64,000 nt of DNA from Candidatus Electrothrix aestuarii (GTDB taxonomy: Bacteria; Desulfobacterota; Desulfobulbia; Desulfobulbales; Desulfobulbaceae). Location: contig CP159373.1 of assembly GCA_032595685.2 (NCBI GenBank), forward strand, positions 4,751,821 to 4,815,820, read 5' to 3'. How positions within the stretch are numbered: position 1 is the stretch's first letter; every line of letters begins with the position of its first letter. Of this stretch, positions 1 to 8,987 are shown piece after piece. Below the pieces are notes generated by a model, which saw only the letters and a program-made list of their open reading frames with translations, was not told where the DNA came from and did not search any database. A program made the position numbers and the translations under genes.

Positions 1-420
1 AGAAAAATTCGGACCAAATGGAGTTGTTACCTCCGTAATCTGAACTCCGCAGGAATAAACAAAAAGGGCTACCAGCAGTTGCCCCACTATTTTAAAAGAA
101 AAACTCAGTTCTCGTACGTCGTCTAGGAGACCGAGAAGAAAAATCAAGACTGCACCGGTAGTAAAACTTTGTAGACTCGGATTAGAAAAAAAATCCTGCG
201 CTGTGGGACTGTATTTTTGGACAAGAAGGAGAAAAAGAAAGGGAAGAAAAGAGCCAATAAAAAGCACAACCCCGCCAACCCTGGGAATTTTTTTACTATG
301 CATCTTGCGAGCTGACGGTTTATCTGTCAGGTCAAAATACAAAGCAAATTGGCGAATGAAGGGGGTTAACACCAAAGCCGTCAGGCAGGCTACAACAAAA
401 ACAAACAGGAGAGTGAGCAT
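1..420 (-). CDS. WecA/MraY-type polyprenyl-phosphate sugar-1-phosphate transferase, N-terminal part (partial at window edge)
   Basis: The minus strand is open from an ATG at 420 (preceded directly by an in-frame TGA) to the window edge, giving 140 codons. The translation is hydrophobic, with two clear membrane segments, and contains DKPSARKMHSKKIPRVGG, the cytoplasmic loop signature of the WecA/TagO/MraY family. Further on, GLLDD is the metal-binding acidic motif. Family members transfer a sugar-1-phosphate from a UDP-sugar to undecaprenyl phosphate at the inner membrane, starting O-antigen, exopolysaccharide or wall polymer synthesis. Substrate cannot be read here because the C-terminal half is outside the window. 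The start is fixed by the upstream stop; the ribosome site is weak. Confidence 0.85.
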   Translation of the reverse strand, partial: MLTLLFVFVVACLTALVLTPFIRQFALYFDLTDKPSARKMHSKKIPRVGGVVLFIGSFLPFLFLLLVQKYSPTAQDFFSNPSLQSFTTGAVLIFLLGLLDDVRELSFSFKIVGQLLVALFVYSCGVQITEVTTPFGPNFS

Positions 421-527
421 TCAGATCAACACCTTTGACGAAATCGCTTCTTCATGCGATCACTCTGCCACATCATCACAACAAAATCGCTTTCAGAAAA
501 TCCAGAGAATGAGCTGAAGAATCCCCT

Positions 528-1580
528 CTAAAATGAAAGAGAAACCATCTCCCCAAAGGTAATGATCCCTCGAACCATCTCCAGACTTTTAGCACTTTCC
601 ACAGCTTCGTCAAAGGTATCAAGGGTAAAGCGATGAGAAACCAGGTCGGAGACAATAATAGCCTCTTCCTTAATCAATTGAAGACATTTTTTAAAGTCAG
701 CCGGTGTCGATGCGTAGGTTCCTGTCAGGGTGATTTCCTGATGATGAAGCCAACGAGGGTCAATCTTCACCTCTGTGTCTGGAGCAGCCCCGAATATATT
801 GCACACGCCACCTCGGGCAACCAGCTTCAGGCAATCTTCAATCACATCAGGAATGCCGATGGAGATAATAACCACATCAGCTCCTCTGCCCTCAGTGATA
901 CGCATCACCTCATCATGGAGATTACCCGTTTCCGAGTTAATCAGATGATCCGCTCCCATTTGCCCGGCCATTGCTAAACGTGTATCAACGATATCAGCCA
1001 CGATGACTTCGCATCCGGACCATTTGGCTGTTTTCAGATGCATCAGGCCCATAGATCCACCGCCGATCACCAGCACCGTCTGCCCTTCCTTCATCCGATT
1101 TGCCCGAGCTGCGGCAAAGGTACAGGAAAGGGGCTCTGCCATCACTGCATCTTCAAAGGAAATCTCATCATCAAGTTTAATCAGCCCGCCGACATTCAAT
1201 ATTTCTTTGGGAACGCGTACGTATTCGGCAAAGGCTCCGTCCAGGCCATGCCCAATCCCTAAGGACTTTTCGCAGAGATTATAGCGTTTTTGACGACAGT
1301 AATAACATTGTCCACAGACAGCCATAGGATACACTGCAACTGGCTCTCCAACGGAAAACCCCACAACGCCTTCACCAATGGAACTGATTTCTCCTGATAT
1401 ATCCTGACCAAGGATGGCAGGGAGTTTTTCGGTCAACCCCTCGCCGAGCATGGTTTTTACATCTTTTCCGCAAATTCCAGCAACTTTTGTTGCAACAACA
1501 ACTTCGCCTGGACCGGCAACCGGATCTGCATAATCTTCAATACGGATATCATCGGCACCGTAAACAACAGCAGCTTTCAT
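528..1580 (-). CDS. Zinc-type medium-chain dehydrogenase (sorbitol/threonine dehydrogenase-like)
   Basis: The 350-residue protein has the medium-chain dehydrogenase layout. The N-terminal catalytic domain carries the structural zinc cysteines (CGQCYYCRQKRYNLC), and the Rossmann domain has VLVIGGGSMGLMHLKTAK. The EPLSC segment typical of polyol and threonine dehydrogenases is present. Such enzymes oxidise secondary alcohols with NAD(P)+ in the cytoplasm. Oddly, the usual GHE motif that supplies the catalytic zinc histidine reads GQD (ILGQDISG), so the histidine ligand is a glutamine. The neighbours do not identify the substrate. The gene is separated from the WecA-like gene by about 100 bp and could be cotranscribed with it. 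Confidence 0.85.
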   Translation of the reverse strand: MKAAVVYGADDIRIEDYADPVAGPGEVVVATKVAGICGKDVKTMLGEGLTEKLPAILGQDISGEISSIGEGVVGFSVGEPVAVYPMAVCGQCYYCRQKRYNLCEKSLGIGHGLDGAFAEYVRVPKEILNVGGLIKLDDEISFEDAVMAEPLSCTFAAARANRMKEGQTVLVIGGGSMGLMHLKTAKWSGCEVIVADIVDTRLAMAGQMGADHLINSETGNLHDEVMRITEGRGADVVIISIGIPDVIEDCLKLVARGGVCNIFGAAPDTEVKIDPRWLHHQEITLTGTYASTPADFKKCLQLIKEEAIIVSDLVSHRFTLDTFDEAVESAKSLEMVRGIITFGEMVSLSF

Positions 1581-1860
1581 AATAAACGGTTAAGGTTGAG
1601 GGTTCTGAAGGAAAAGGAGGTTATCCCTGCCAAGGGATGCAGGCAAGAAAAATTTCATCGTTCATCCAATAACCACCGGCAAAAAACTATGTACTGACAA
1701 AAGAGTGATCAAGAAAGCAGAGCACTCTCTTATTCCAGATATAACCAAACCAGACTGGAAATTCAACAGGAATTGAGTAAAACCTTATAAAGAGCAAAGA
1801 AAAGAAACAATCAGAGTAGAAACTTTCAGGCAGGATGCCGCAGAAGAAAAGCGGCCTGAA

Positions 1861-1902
1861 CAAAAAAAGAAAAGGGCTTCAGTAAAGAACTTCCTGAAGC
1901 CC
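1861..1902 (-). terminator. Rho-independent terminator downstream of tRNA-His
   Basis: A perfect 9-bp stem (GGGCTTCAG at 1874-1882 with CTGAAGCCC at 1894-1902) is followed on the minus strand by a T-rich run at 1861-1873. It lies just 3' of the tRNA gene and would end its transcript. The 1581-1860 stretch beyond it holds no gene I can support. Confidence 0.8.
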
Positions 1903-1913
1903 CTTATATATTA

Positions 1914-1990
1914 TGGGGTGAGCGATGGGACTTGAACCCACGACCTCCGAGGCCACAACCCGGTGCTACCACCAGCTGAGCTACGCTCAC
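1914..1990 (-). tRNA. tRNA-His (anticodon GTG)
   Basis: Read on the minus strand, the acceptor stem GTGAGCG pairs with CGCTCAC. The anticodon arm CCGGG-TTGTGGC-CTCGG presents GTG, and the T arm GTGGG-TTCAAGT-CCCAT is intact. The 3' CCA is encoded. A G lies immediately 5' of the acceptor stem (1991), opposite the discriminator C, which is the hallmark of tRNA-His. A terminator follows. Confidence 0.95.
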
Positions 1991-2060
1991 CACATTCACA
2001 TCTGTTGTGAGAGGGGTATATACCCTTTCAGAAAGATTTTGGCAAGGAGAAAGTCACCTC

Positions 2061-2714
2061 TCAGCTAAGTTCTTTACTGCAATGTTTGCAGACCTTGGCC
2101 CGAGCCTTAATCAGCTCCGCACAGTAAGGGCATTCACGGAGAAAATGGTTAGCTAAAATCTTATTAATTGCCAGATTGATATCCTGCTCCAAGTGGGTAT
2201 CAGTAAAATTATGATTCCGCAAGACCTCAATACAGGAGAGATCATTGAGGTCAACCAATAAAGAAGCTGCCCGTTTCCTGTCACTGATATTGGCTGCATT
2301 ATCGGTAAGCAGAAAGAGTACCGGCTCCAAGTCCTTGGCCTCAACGCAGGTATCCAGCTTGGCAACAGCCTCTTTCTCTGATTGATAGCGGGCATTCTGT
2401 TGTTTCAGGGCCTCCACATCCACAATGCTTCCGGTAAAGGCGGCTTTCCCCGCAACCATCATATTATAGCTTTCCTTACTATCGGGAAGCTCCATGTGAC
2501 GGTATGAGCCCACATGTCCGTACTGATTTTCTATGTGTTCCCAGCCATTCACAAACAAAGAACACTCATCATTCAGGCAGATAAACAGGAACTCTGAGCC
2601 CCAACCAAGCCCATCTCCCACATGCATGGGCGGCGCATGGCAGAGGGTCAATTCAGTCTTACAATGGGGACAGGTGTGCTTTTCATCAAGATAAGCAAGA
2701 GCTCGTTTCAACAT
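2061..2714 (-). CDS. Hypothetical protein with N- and C-terminal zinc ribbons
   Basis: The 217-residue soluble protein has a CPHC motif near residue 16 with a partner cysteine pair. It ends in a second ribbon, CPYCAELIKARAKVCKHC, in the last 25 residues. The middle is helical and charged, and a stretch around residues 135-185 resembles HEAT-like helices. No catalytic motif is visible. Double zinc-ribbon proteins often bind nucleic acid or partner proteins, but nothing here proves a role. It is flanked by tRNA-His downstream and the pheA-tyrA fusion upstream, on the same strand but with a gap over 100 bp, so it is probably its own unit. Confidence 0.7.
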   Translation of the reverse strand: MLKRALAYLDEKHTCPHCKTELTLCHAPPMHVGDGLGWGSEFLFICLNDECSLFVNGWEHIENQYGHVGSYRHMELPDSKESYNMMVAGKAAFTGSIVDVEALKQQNARYQSEKEAVAKLDTCVEAKDLEPVLFLLTDNAANISDRKRAASLLVDLNDLSCIEVLRNHNFTDTHLEQDINLAINKILANHFLRECPYCAELIKARAKVCKHCSKELS

Positions 2715-2878
2715 ATATTAACTCCAATAGTGAGATATTTGTTTTTTCTGGTCATCATGGTCCGCTTCACTTGATGCGGCAGGCAATTACGGCTTTTTAA
2801 AACAAAGAGACTCTAAGCACAATACTTCCCTGCGTCAACAACGATATCCTCTTCATGTCCACGTTGCCCGTTAAACCG

Positions 2879-4612
2879 TTAAATAATCGCACCGAGCACC
2901 TCATCCACAGCCTTGGCCTGCTCCATACGGTTACGGAGAAAAGGCTCGGTCAGATGTTCACCGTTTTGCTCCATGACCCTACATAATTCCTGAATTCCTT
3001 CCTGGTTCCCCTGATCTGCGATGGAAACCACCTGATGCAGGTATTGAGCAAAGTCATGGACAATCTTACGGCTTTCTCCAGAGGTGGACATGATCTCGGC
3101 ATAGGTCCTCGGGTTCTGGGAATGCACCCGAGCCATAGCCAGGATAGGATACAAGGAGGTCAGGGTGCAATGGGAGGCCAGGTCTTCCGCCGTGATGCCG
3201 TTTTCCTCCAGGGTCATGGCCAGGGCCACAGAAATGACGGTGGGTAGCTTCTGCCCTATTCCCATCAGCAGATCATGCTTGGTTGCAGAGTCCTGATAAA
3301 TACTTGCACCGTGTTTATAGAGAAAGGCCTCGAACTCGGAGCAGAAACGCCCGCTACGGCCTGTACGCACCACAATGGCGTTTTTATCCTTCATGGTTGC
3401 AGCCTGCGGCCCCCAGAGATTATGCACCAGCATCACCTCGACCCCCTGCCCTGTTACTTCCAAGGCCGTTTCAATTGTGGTCTCTGACTCACCGGCCAGC
3501 AGGATCAGGGCCTTACCATCCTCAATCAGCGGTCCATATTGTCGGATGGTTTCCGCTGTAAAGGAGATGGGAACACAGACCACCACCACGTCCACCTGAG
3601 GGATCATCTCCTCAGGCCGAAGTTCGGTGCTGCGGCCAGTCATCAGGGCTTGATAGCCCTCATGCTCCAAGCGATCAGCAAACCAGGCACTCATGGCCCC
3701 AGTACCGATAAAGCCAAAGGAGTTGATATACTTCGGCCGCATATCCACCCGAGGGAAACAGCCGAGCAGGCGCATGCGGTTGCGCTGCCCGATAATCCGC
3801 TCCTCTATAGCTGTCACAGCATCCTGCATAGCCCGGTCTTCGATATGCCCTTCCGCTTCAATATAGATTTGCAGCTTCTGGGACTTCACATCGTTTTCCG
3901 AGCTCATATCCAGGATATTAATGCCCTGGCGGGAGAACTCACCAAGTATATCCACCAGCAGCCCGACCCGATCATCAAGGGCTCCGGTGATAAAGGCGGT
4001 GGCGTCATAGCCGGTGGGCTTGGGGAGCTCACGCCCCAGGACGGCATAACGGGTCCGGTTATGAGGAGCAACCTCCCGCTCAATGATATGGAGGCCCAGG
4101 GCACTCAGCAGCTCAGCCGTGGCAATGACGCCGTGATTCCTCAGCCCCTGCCCCTGGATTCGTCCAACAGCCTGTTTCAGGTCATGTACTGTGGTCAACG
4201 CAGCATTGGGAAAACCGCCGCAGATATACTCTTCGCATTGGCGAAACACTGCCCGTTTACCCAACACCACCTCAAGCTCATCAGCCTGCACATCCGGGGC
4301 AAAGACACCCAGGGAGAGGTTGGAGGGCAGGACGATATTATCCAGCCAATACCCTTCCTTCACCTGCTCGAAGAGGCGGAAGTACTGCTTATTCTCTCCT
4401 TGGCGGGTGTTATATATCGGAACAACAACCTGTTCCACCTCTCGGGACAAAAAGGCATCCAGAAGGGCTCCAGAGTGCGGATAGAGTTTGATATCCGCCT
4501 GAGGCGCGTAGCCGATGGCTGCCTGCCAGGCATGGGATTGCTCGGGACCAAGGGTACCAAGGCACATCGTGTGTTCTGCTGTTGTTTCGGACATAACAGA
4601 TGGTCGTCTCAA
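2879..4612 (-). CDS. Prephenate dehydratase / ACT / prephenate dehydrogenase fusion
   Basis: The protein joins three parts. The N-terminal dehydratase-like domain begins CLGTLGPEQSHAW and carries NRTRYAVLG, the TRF-type catalytic motif with Tyr for Phe. An ACT regulatory domain follows (GALDDRVGLLVDILGEFS). The C-terminal prephenate dehydrogenase has the Rossmann motif GFIGTGAMSAWFAD. It would supply both phenylalanine and tyrosine precursors from prephenate; no chorismate mutase domain is visible. I place the start at a TTG (4612) because AAGGAG lies 7 nt upstream. An ATG at 4594 is the alternative but has no ribosome site. The open frame continues upstream through a terminator hairpin and should not be used as coding. 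Confidence 0.82.
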   Translation of the reverse strand: MRRPSVMSETTAEHTMCLGTLGPEQSHAWQAAIGYAPQADIKLYPHSGALLDAFLSREVEQVVVPIYNTRQGENKQYFRLFEQVKEGYWLDNIVLPSNLSLGVFAPDVQADELEVVLGKRAVFRQCEEYICGGFPNAALTTVHDLKQAVGRIQGQGLRNHGVIATAELLSALGLHIIEREVAPHNRTRYAVLGRELPKPTGYDATAFITGALDDRVGLLVDILGEFSRQGINILDMSSENDVKSQKLQIYIEAEGHIEDRAMQDAVTAIEERIIGQRNRMRLLGCFPRVDMRPKYINSFGFIGTGAMSAWFADRLEHEGYQALMTGRSTELRPEEMIPQVDVVVVCVPISFTAETIRQYGPLIEDGKALILLAGESETTIETALEVTGQGVEVMLVHNLWGPQAATMKDKNAIVVRTGRSGRFCSEFEAFLYKHGASIYQDSATKHDLLMGIGQKLPTVISVALAMTLEENGITAEDLASHCTLTSLYPILAMARVHSQNPRTYAEIMSTSGESRKIVHDFAQYLHQVVSIADQGNQEGIQELCRVMEQNGEHLTEPFLRNRMEQAKAVDEVLGAII

Positions 4613-4663
4613 AATAAAGCTCCTTACCCGGAGCCATGTTGTGCAATACAGTGCTGTGTAATA

Positions 4664-4701
4664 GAAAAAGCCCCGCCTCAGAAATGAGAAGAAGCGGGGC
4701 T
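4664..4701 (-). terminator. Rho-independent terminator or attenuator upstream of pheA-tyrA
   Basis: An 8-bp GC-rich stem (AGCCCCGC 4669-4676 with GCGGGGCT 4694-4701) is followed on the minus strand by TTTTTC. It sits about 100 bp past the stop of the upstream membrane-protein gene and about 50 bp before the pheA-tyrA start. It can therefore end the upstream operon or attenuate the aromatic gene. Confidence 0.7.
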
Positions 4702-4803
4702 CTACTGTACGTGATTTTTTTCTCTGCCGCAAGAAACAGGACAGAATTCTGCACAGGAAGTGCTTAAAAAGTGAACTTACCTATATCATTTCAAAATGAT
4801 ATC

Positions 4804-5478
4804 TCATTCCAACTCTGCTTCTTGAGGAGAGGATGACTGTTCCTCAGCAGCAGGAGGTGGTGGTGAAGAAAAAGCATCCTCTTGCTCCTTCTCCTTCAGC
4901 CTCTTGCGGATGGCCAAAGCTAACAGCATCGGCGGCAGTTGTCGTAACGGAAGAAAAACACAAAATACGCCGAAACTGAGTATAAACAAACTGTTGGAAT
5001 ATCGCGACAGATCAAAAAGAGATGTAACATTAAGGAGCGATACCGACATTAGAACTATTCCGTATAATTCTATCAAGATAAGTAATATTGCCATAATCAG
5101 TTCTGTACATGAGACTTTGACCTCTGCGCTTCCATTGTTCTCATCTATATACGTCCAAGCATGACGAATCCATTCAACTGAAGCCACTCCGTCAGTTACA
5201 AGCTTTTGATATATCGGACGATGCTTCTTTCCACAACGTATTCCTGTAACTGTACGGAATATTTCCTGACGTAAGGCTTCGTCGTAGAACTCTGCTTCTT
5301 CAGGAATACCAATCAGTTCCTCCCGCGCCTTTTTCAATTTCTCAACTCTATTCTTCGAGAAAAGTTCCTTCCATGCTGCGACTTCCTTGTATTTAGACAG
5401 CAGCCATCCGATTGCTGCGGCAACAAGAATAACATATATGGCAACAGGATCAGTTATCTTTGCAAATAGTGCTTCCAT
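4804..5478 (-). CDS. Hypothetical three-helix membrane protein
   Basis: The 224-residue protein has one membrane segment near the N-terminus (residues 12-28), a soluble charged middle (30-120), and two more segments at about 125-150 and 160-190. A charged tail rich in E, P and S ends it. No family is recognised. The gene starts 16 bp after the Rpn nuclease gene and is followed by a terminator, so it is the last gene of the bioD-plsY-aminotransferase-Rpn run. A membrane partner of the nuclease is possible but not shown by the sequence. Confidence 0.6.
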   Translation of the reverse strand: MEALFAKITDPVAIYVILVAAAIGWLLSKYKEVAAWKELFSKNRVEKLKKAREELIGIPEEAEFYDEALRQEIFRTVTGIRCGKKHRPIYQKLVTDGVASVEWIRHAWTYIDENNGSAEVKVSCTELIMAILLILIELYGIVLMSVSLLNVTSLFDLSRYSNSLFILSFGVFCVFLPLRQLPPMLLALAIRKRLKEKEQEDAFSSPPPPAAEEQSSSPQEAELE

Positions 5479-5494
5479 AACTCACAAAAAAAAT

Positions 5495-6403
5495 TTAATT
5501 TCTCTTCCCCTCCAACTCCTTCACAACCGCAAGCTCAAGTCCGGTAAAGCGCGCGACTTTTTCCACCGATTCTCCCTCTGCAAGCATTTCCCTGGCTATT
5601 TCTAAGGCACGCTGCTCTCGCCCCTCTTCTCGCCCTTCGGCCCTTCCCTCTTCCCGACCTTCTATCCTCCCCTCATCAAACGCAGTATCAAGAGAGTTTT
5701 TCAGGTCCCGGTAATACTTCAGGCTATTCTCATAGGAAAGCACCTGATCCGGAGTGAAACGGGCAATCTCCGCAGCAGCAAAGAGCTGCTCAAAAACCTC
5801 TTCGCGAAGTTTGTCCGGTATTCTATCCAGCCGATTCAGGTTCCTGATAACGTACAGCCACTTTTCAAAACGAGTCTCCAGCTCATCCAGTTCCTTGGTG
5901 AACTTGGGCATCTCCAGGTAGATAAAGGCCAACTTGTCGTAGAACACTTGCTTGGTTTCAATATCCGACAACTTGATATCATAGCGGTACTTATCCGGCT
6001 GATTCTTATCTTCATCAAAGACAAAATCCAGAATGGCCACCGTATAGACAGCCTTGAGTTCGAAATTCCAGTCGCCTCTTTCCGCCTGCTCACGAATGGG
6101 AAAGGTGGAATAATAGAGGGCACGGTCTTTGAAAAAATTCTGTTTGCTCTTCTGTAATTCGACGATAAATTTCTCGCCCCGTTCGTTCTCGCAGTACAGG
6201 TCGAAAATGGCCTTGCGGTCAAGATCGGTATCGCCGAGCTGCTCGGTTTTCAGATAGGTCAGATCCCGGATCTCCCCCTGCTCCTCTTTGAGCAGCTCAT
6301 TAAGAAAATCCAGTAAAAGATTCTTATTCGGCTGTTCCCCGAAGATCTTTTTAAAGCCGTAATCCGTGAACAGATTAATATAACGTTCTTTCGTCGCCAT
6401 CAT
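5495..6403 (-). CDS. Rpn-family PD-(D/E)XK nuclease / transposase-like protein
   Basis: The 302-residue protein starts with RYINLFTDYGFKKIFG, the family signature. The catalytic core is intact: FDLYCEN (Asp68) and FIVELQ (Glu82, Gln84). The C-terminal tail (about 240-265) has short E-G-R repeats typical of Rpn tails, followed by a helix that ends in VKELEG. Rpn proteins are DNA endonucleases linked to RecA-independent recombination and, in some cases, phage restriction. The gene lies 32 bp downstream of a degenerate paralogue of the same family, indicating tandem duplication. Confidence 0.85.
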   Translation of the reverse strand: MMATKERYINLFTDYGFKKIFGEQPNKNLLLDFLNELLKEEQGEIRDLTYLKTEQLGDTDLDRKAIFDLYCENERGEKFIVELQKSKQNFFKDRALYYSTFPIREQAERGDWNFELKAVYTVAILDFVFDEDKNQPDKYRYDIKLSDIETKQVFYDKLAFIYLEMPKFTKELDELETRFEKWLYVIRNLNRLDRIPDKLREEVFEQLFAAAEIARFTPDQVLSYENSLKYYRDLKNSLDTAFDEGRIEGREEGRAEGREEGREQRALEIAREMLAEGESVEKVARFTGLELAVVKELEGKRN

Positions 6404-6434
6404 CTCAACTGAATTCTTTCCAATTCCCAGAAAA

Positions 6435-7298
6435 TCACTGCCGTTTCTTATGCTCCAAGGCCTTCACAACCGCAAGCTCCAGACCGGAGAAACTCGCTAT
6501 CTTATCCAGGGCCTCTCCTTCACCCAACATCTCTAAAGCAACATCAATCTGTTGGTTTTGCAGCCCCTTATCCCAGCCTTCAGCAAATTCTGTATCCAGT
6601 GATCGCCTCATATTGCGTGAGTAATTCAGACCTTTTTCATAAGCAAGCAGTTCTTCTTTGGTAAAAAGGGCGATCTCCGCAGCCTCAAAGAGCTGCCCAA
6701 AGATTTTATCCTGCAACTCTTCCGGGATAGAATCAAGGCGATGCAGATTCGCGATAACATATAACCATTTATCCAGACGAGTCTCCAGTTCATCCAAGCC
6801 CTTGGTGAATTTAGGCATTTCCAGATAAATAAAGGTCAGTTTCTCATAACCAGCTCGGCTGCTTTCAATACTGGATAATTTCACATCATAACGGTATTGC
6901 TTTGGGCAATCTTTATCCTCGTCAAAGGCGAAATTAAGAATCGCCACGGTATAGACAGCCTTCAGACCAAAATCCCATTTTTTTCGCCTTTCCTGCTCCC
7001 AAATAGGCAAGGAAGAGCAGTAGTGCGCCCGACCTGAAAAAAAATTATATTTGCTTTTCCGCAAGCCGACAATAAACTCTTCTCCCTTCTCGTTTTCACA
7101 GCACAGGTCAACCGTATCCTTTCGGAAAAGAGCGAGCTGTTCCGTCTTCAGATAGTGCAAATCCTGTATCTCACCTTGTTCCTCTCTGAGCAATCCATTA
7201 AGAAAATTTAGCAGCAGCTTCTTATTTGCGTGATCACCGAATATCTTCTTGAATCCATACTCAGTGAACAGATTAATGTAACGCCCTCCGGTCTCCAT
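6435..7298 (-). CDS. Rpn-family protein with lost nuclease motif (paralogue of its neighbour)
   Basis: The 287 residues align end to end with the next gene (RYINLFTEYGFKKIFG start, AVVKALEHK end). The active-site Asp is kept (VDLCCEN, Asp64), but the partner motif reads FIVGLRKSK instead of FIVELQKSK, so the catalytic Glu and Gln are Gly and Arg. The E-G-R tail repeats are shortened. The protein is probably catalytically dead, perhaps acting as a regulator or DNA-binding partner. Its ATG overlaps the stop of the aminotransferase gene by one base (TGATG), so translation is likely coupled to that gene. Confidence 0.8.
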   Translation of the reverse strand: METGGRYINLFTEYGFKKIFGDHANKKLLLNFLNGLLREEQGEIQDLHYLKTEQLALFRKDTVDLCCENEKGEEFIVGLRKSKYNFFSGRAHYCSSLPIWEQERRKKWDFGLKAVYTVAILNFAFDEDKDCPKQYRYDVKLSSIESSRAGYEKLTFIYLEMPKFTKGLDELETRLDKWLYVIANLHRLDSIPEELQDKIFGQLFEAAEIALFTKEELLAYEKGLNYSRNMRRSLDTEFAEGWDKGLQNQQIDVALEMLGEGEALDKIASFSGLELAVVKALEHKKRQ

Positions 7299-8944
7299 CA
7301 GTCTTCCTCCATAGAAACAGATGGATCAGCCCCTGCATTTTCTACCGCCTTGCGCAGAAAATAGGACATCATCCCGGTTGGTCTTTGGCATTCTCCCATA
7401 AAACAGACCTGAATATAATTCCTGGCAAGCAGATACTCACTCCTATAACTCACCAGAATGCCCTCTGCCGCCAAATGATCGCCCAAGGTCTGCGATGAAA
7501 GCGATGGCGGCAGAGCAATCGTGGTGACATGCGGGGCACGACATTGTTTGTCCGCCAGCACGGGAAGCCCGAGCACCTCAAGTTCATCACGGAGTTCCTC
7601 GGACCATTGCCGGACTTTCTCAAAATGCGTCAGCCAGTTACCCTTTTCCACTGCTGTGATCAGGGCCTCAACCGCATTAGATGAAATGGTAAACGGAATT
7701 CCCTGCTTGCTCTCGTAATAACTGAGGTCAAAATATCTCGAAAGACGCTGCTCTCCAGAAACAAGATCATCACGGGAGAAAACAAGGGCCAAGCCCGGCA
7801 GAGAACCGATGCCCTTGCCGCTGGTTGCCGTGGCAAGATAGACTTCATGCAGATCAACCGGGCAGGAGCCGATACTACTGATTGCATCCAGGCAAAGCCT
7901 CAGCCTATGTTCTCGGCAAAGGCGACGCAGCATCTCAAGATTATTCAGCACCCCGGTGGAGGTCTCGCAATGAACCGCCCAGACCCATGCAAGCCTCGGG
8001 GTATCTCGAAGAGCAGCCTCCAGAGCTTCTCTGGAAAAAGTCTGCCCCCACTCTGCCTCTACCGCAATAAAATCCAGTTCTGCCCGGAGAGCATGATCCC
8101 GCAGGCGCTCGCCGAACTCACCGTTGACCAGTACCAAACCCTTTCCCGACAGCAAAGCCAGATGCGCGGCCACCACATCATTGGCCAAGGTCCCGGAACC
8201 AGCCATAATCTGGACCTGATCGGTGTTCAGCTTGTTACTCAACATCTTGCGGAAGGCTGTAACGCGCTCCACAAAGGAGGTATTGCGATGGGAAATCGGC
8301 CTCCCGGAGTTGACCTCCAGCACGGCATTCGCAACGGCAACCGGACCGGGCAGGTAGTTAAACAGGACCTGCTCCCCCTCAGCCCCTCTGCTGGAATGCA
8401 GCACCTGGGACTTCTGCTTCAGCCTGAGTGCCGAAGCAAGATCAATATACATAGGTTGGTACAGGGCATCACCCGGGCCCACCAGCGGACCAAAAGGCTG
8501 AAAACCCAAATGTCTGTACAGCCGTTCCTGACGGGTTGTGCCGGAAATCACAGCGATATCGTATCCGCCCTGCAAGGCCATATAAAAGGCCTTTTTCATG
8601 ATACCGGCAAAGATGGCAGTATTGCGATTCTCTTTTCTGACCGCCAGTAGCCGATACTCAAGGATTGATTTGAAGGGCGGCAGATAAGAATCCAGATCCT
8701 CCAGCTTGGCATCAAGTGACAAGGGCCTCTTGTCCCGCAGGGCAATCATTCCCAACAGGTCCTCACCATTCAGACAGATCACATAGGTATTTTCCTGGTG
8801 AAACTTATCCACTAGGCGGCCACGTGCGTTCTCCTCGTGCTGGGGTATCTCCTCCACAAAGGTCTGGTAATTCAGCTCATGGATCTGCTCAAACTCCCAC
8901 TCCTCGGAAGCGACTTTAAAGGTCAGAGAAGAGGTGTCTGTCAT
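7298..8944 (-). CDS. GNAT acyltransferase-class V aminotransferase fusion
   Basis: Residues 10-170 form a GNAT-like domain. The segment YRHLGFQPFGPLVG resembles acyltransferases of the FeeM/autoinducer-synthase type. Residues 190-530 form a class V PLP aminotransferase related to alanine-glyoxylate aminotransferases, with LPGPV near 198, GSGTLAND near 249 and the PLP lysine at about 377 (ATSGKGIGSLPG). The fused enzyme could transaminate a small keto acid and acylate the product, but that is inference. It follows plsY by 43 bp and overlaps the next Rpn gene by one base, placing acyl chemistry next to glycerol-3-phosphate acyltransferase. Confidence 0.8.
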   Translation of the reverse strand: MTDTSSLTFKVASEEWEFEQIHELNYQTFVEEIPQHEENARGRLVDKFHQENTYVICLNGEDLLGMIALRDKRPLSLDAKLEDLDSYLPPFKSILEYRLLAVRKENRNTAIFAGIMKKAFYMALQGGYDIAVISGTTRQERLYRHLGFQPFGPLVGPGDALYQPMYIDLASALRLKQKSQVLHSSRGAEGEQVLFNYLPGPVAVANAVLEVNSGRPISHRNTSFVERVTAFRKMLSNKLNTDQVQIMAGSGTLANDVVAAHLALLSGKGLVLVNGEFGERLRDHALRAELDFIAVEAEWGQTFSREALEAALRDTPRLAWVWAVHCETSTGVLNNLEMLRRLCREHRLRLCLDAISSIGSCPVDLHEVYLATATSGKGIGSLPGLALVFSRDDLVSGEQRLSRYFDLSYYESKQGIPFTISSNAVEALITAVEKGNWLTHFEKVRQWSEELRDELEVLGLPVLADKQCRAPHVTTIALPPSLSSQTLGDHLAAEGILVSYRSEYLLARNYIQVCFMGECQRPTGMMSYFLRKAVENAGADPSVSMEED

Positions 8945-8987
8945 AATTTCGCTCCTGAGTTATGCTGATAGATTTATACAGATAGAG

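Noticed and set aside
203-517. Plus-strand 104-aa ORF at the left edge
   Set aside because: Overlaps the minus-strand WecA-like coding sequence, which has clear family motifs.
3539-4687. Long plus-strand ORF (382 aa) opposite pheA-tyrA
   Set aside because: It has no family motif and simply mirrors the real minus-strand gene.
4613-4732. In-frame N-terminal extension of pheA-tyrA rich in Phe/Tyr
   Set aside because: It reads through a terminator hairpin and has no ribosome site. AAGGAG supports the TTG at 4612.
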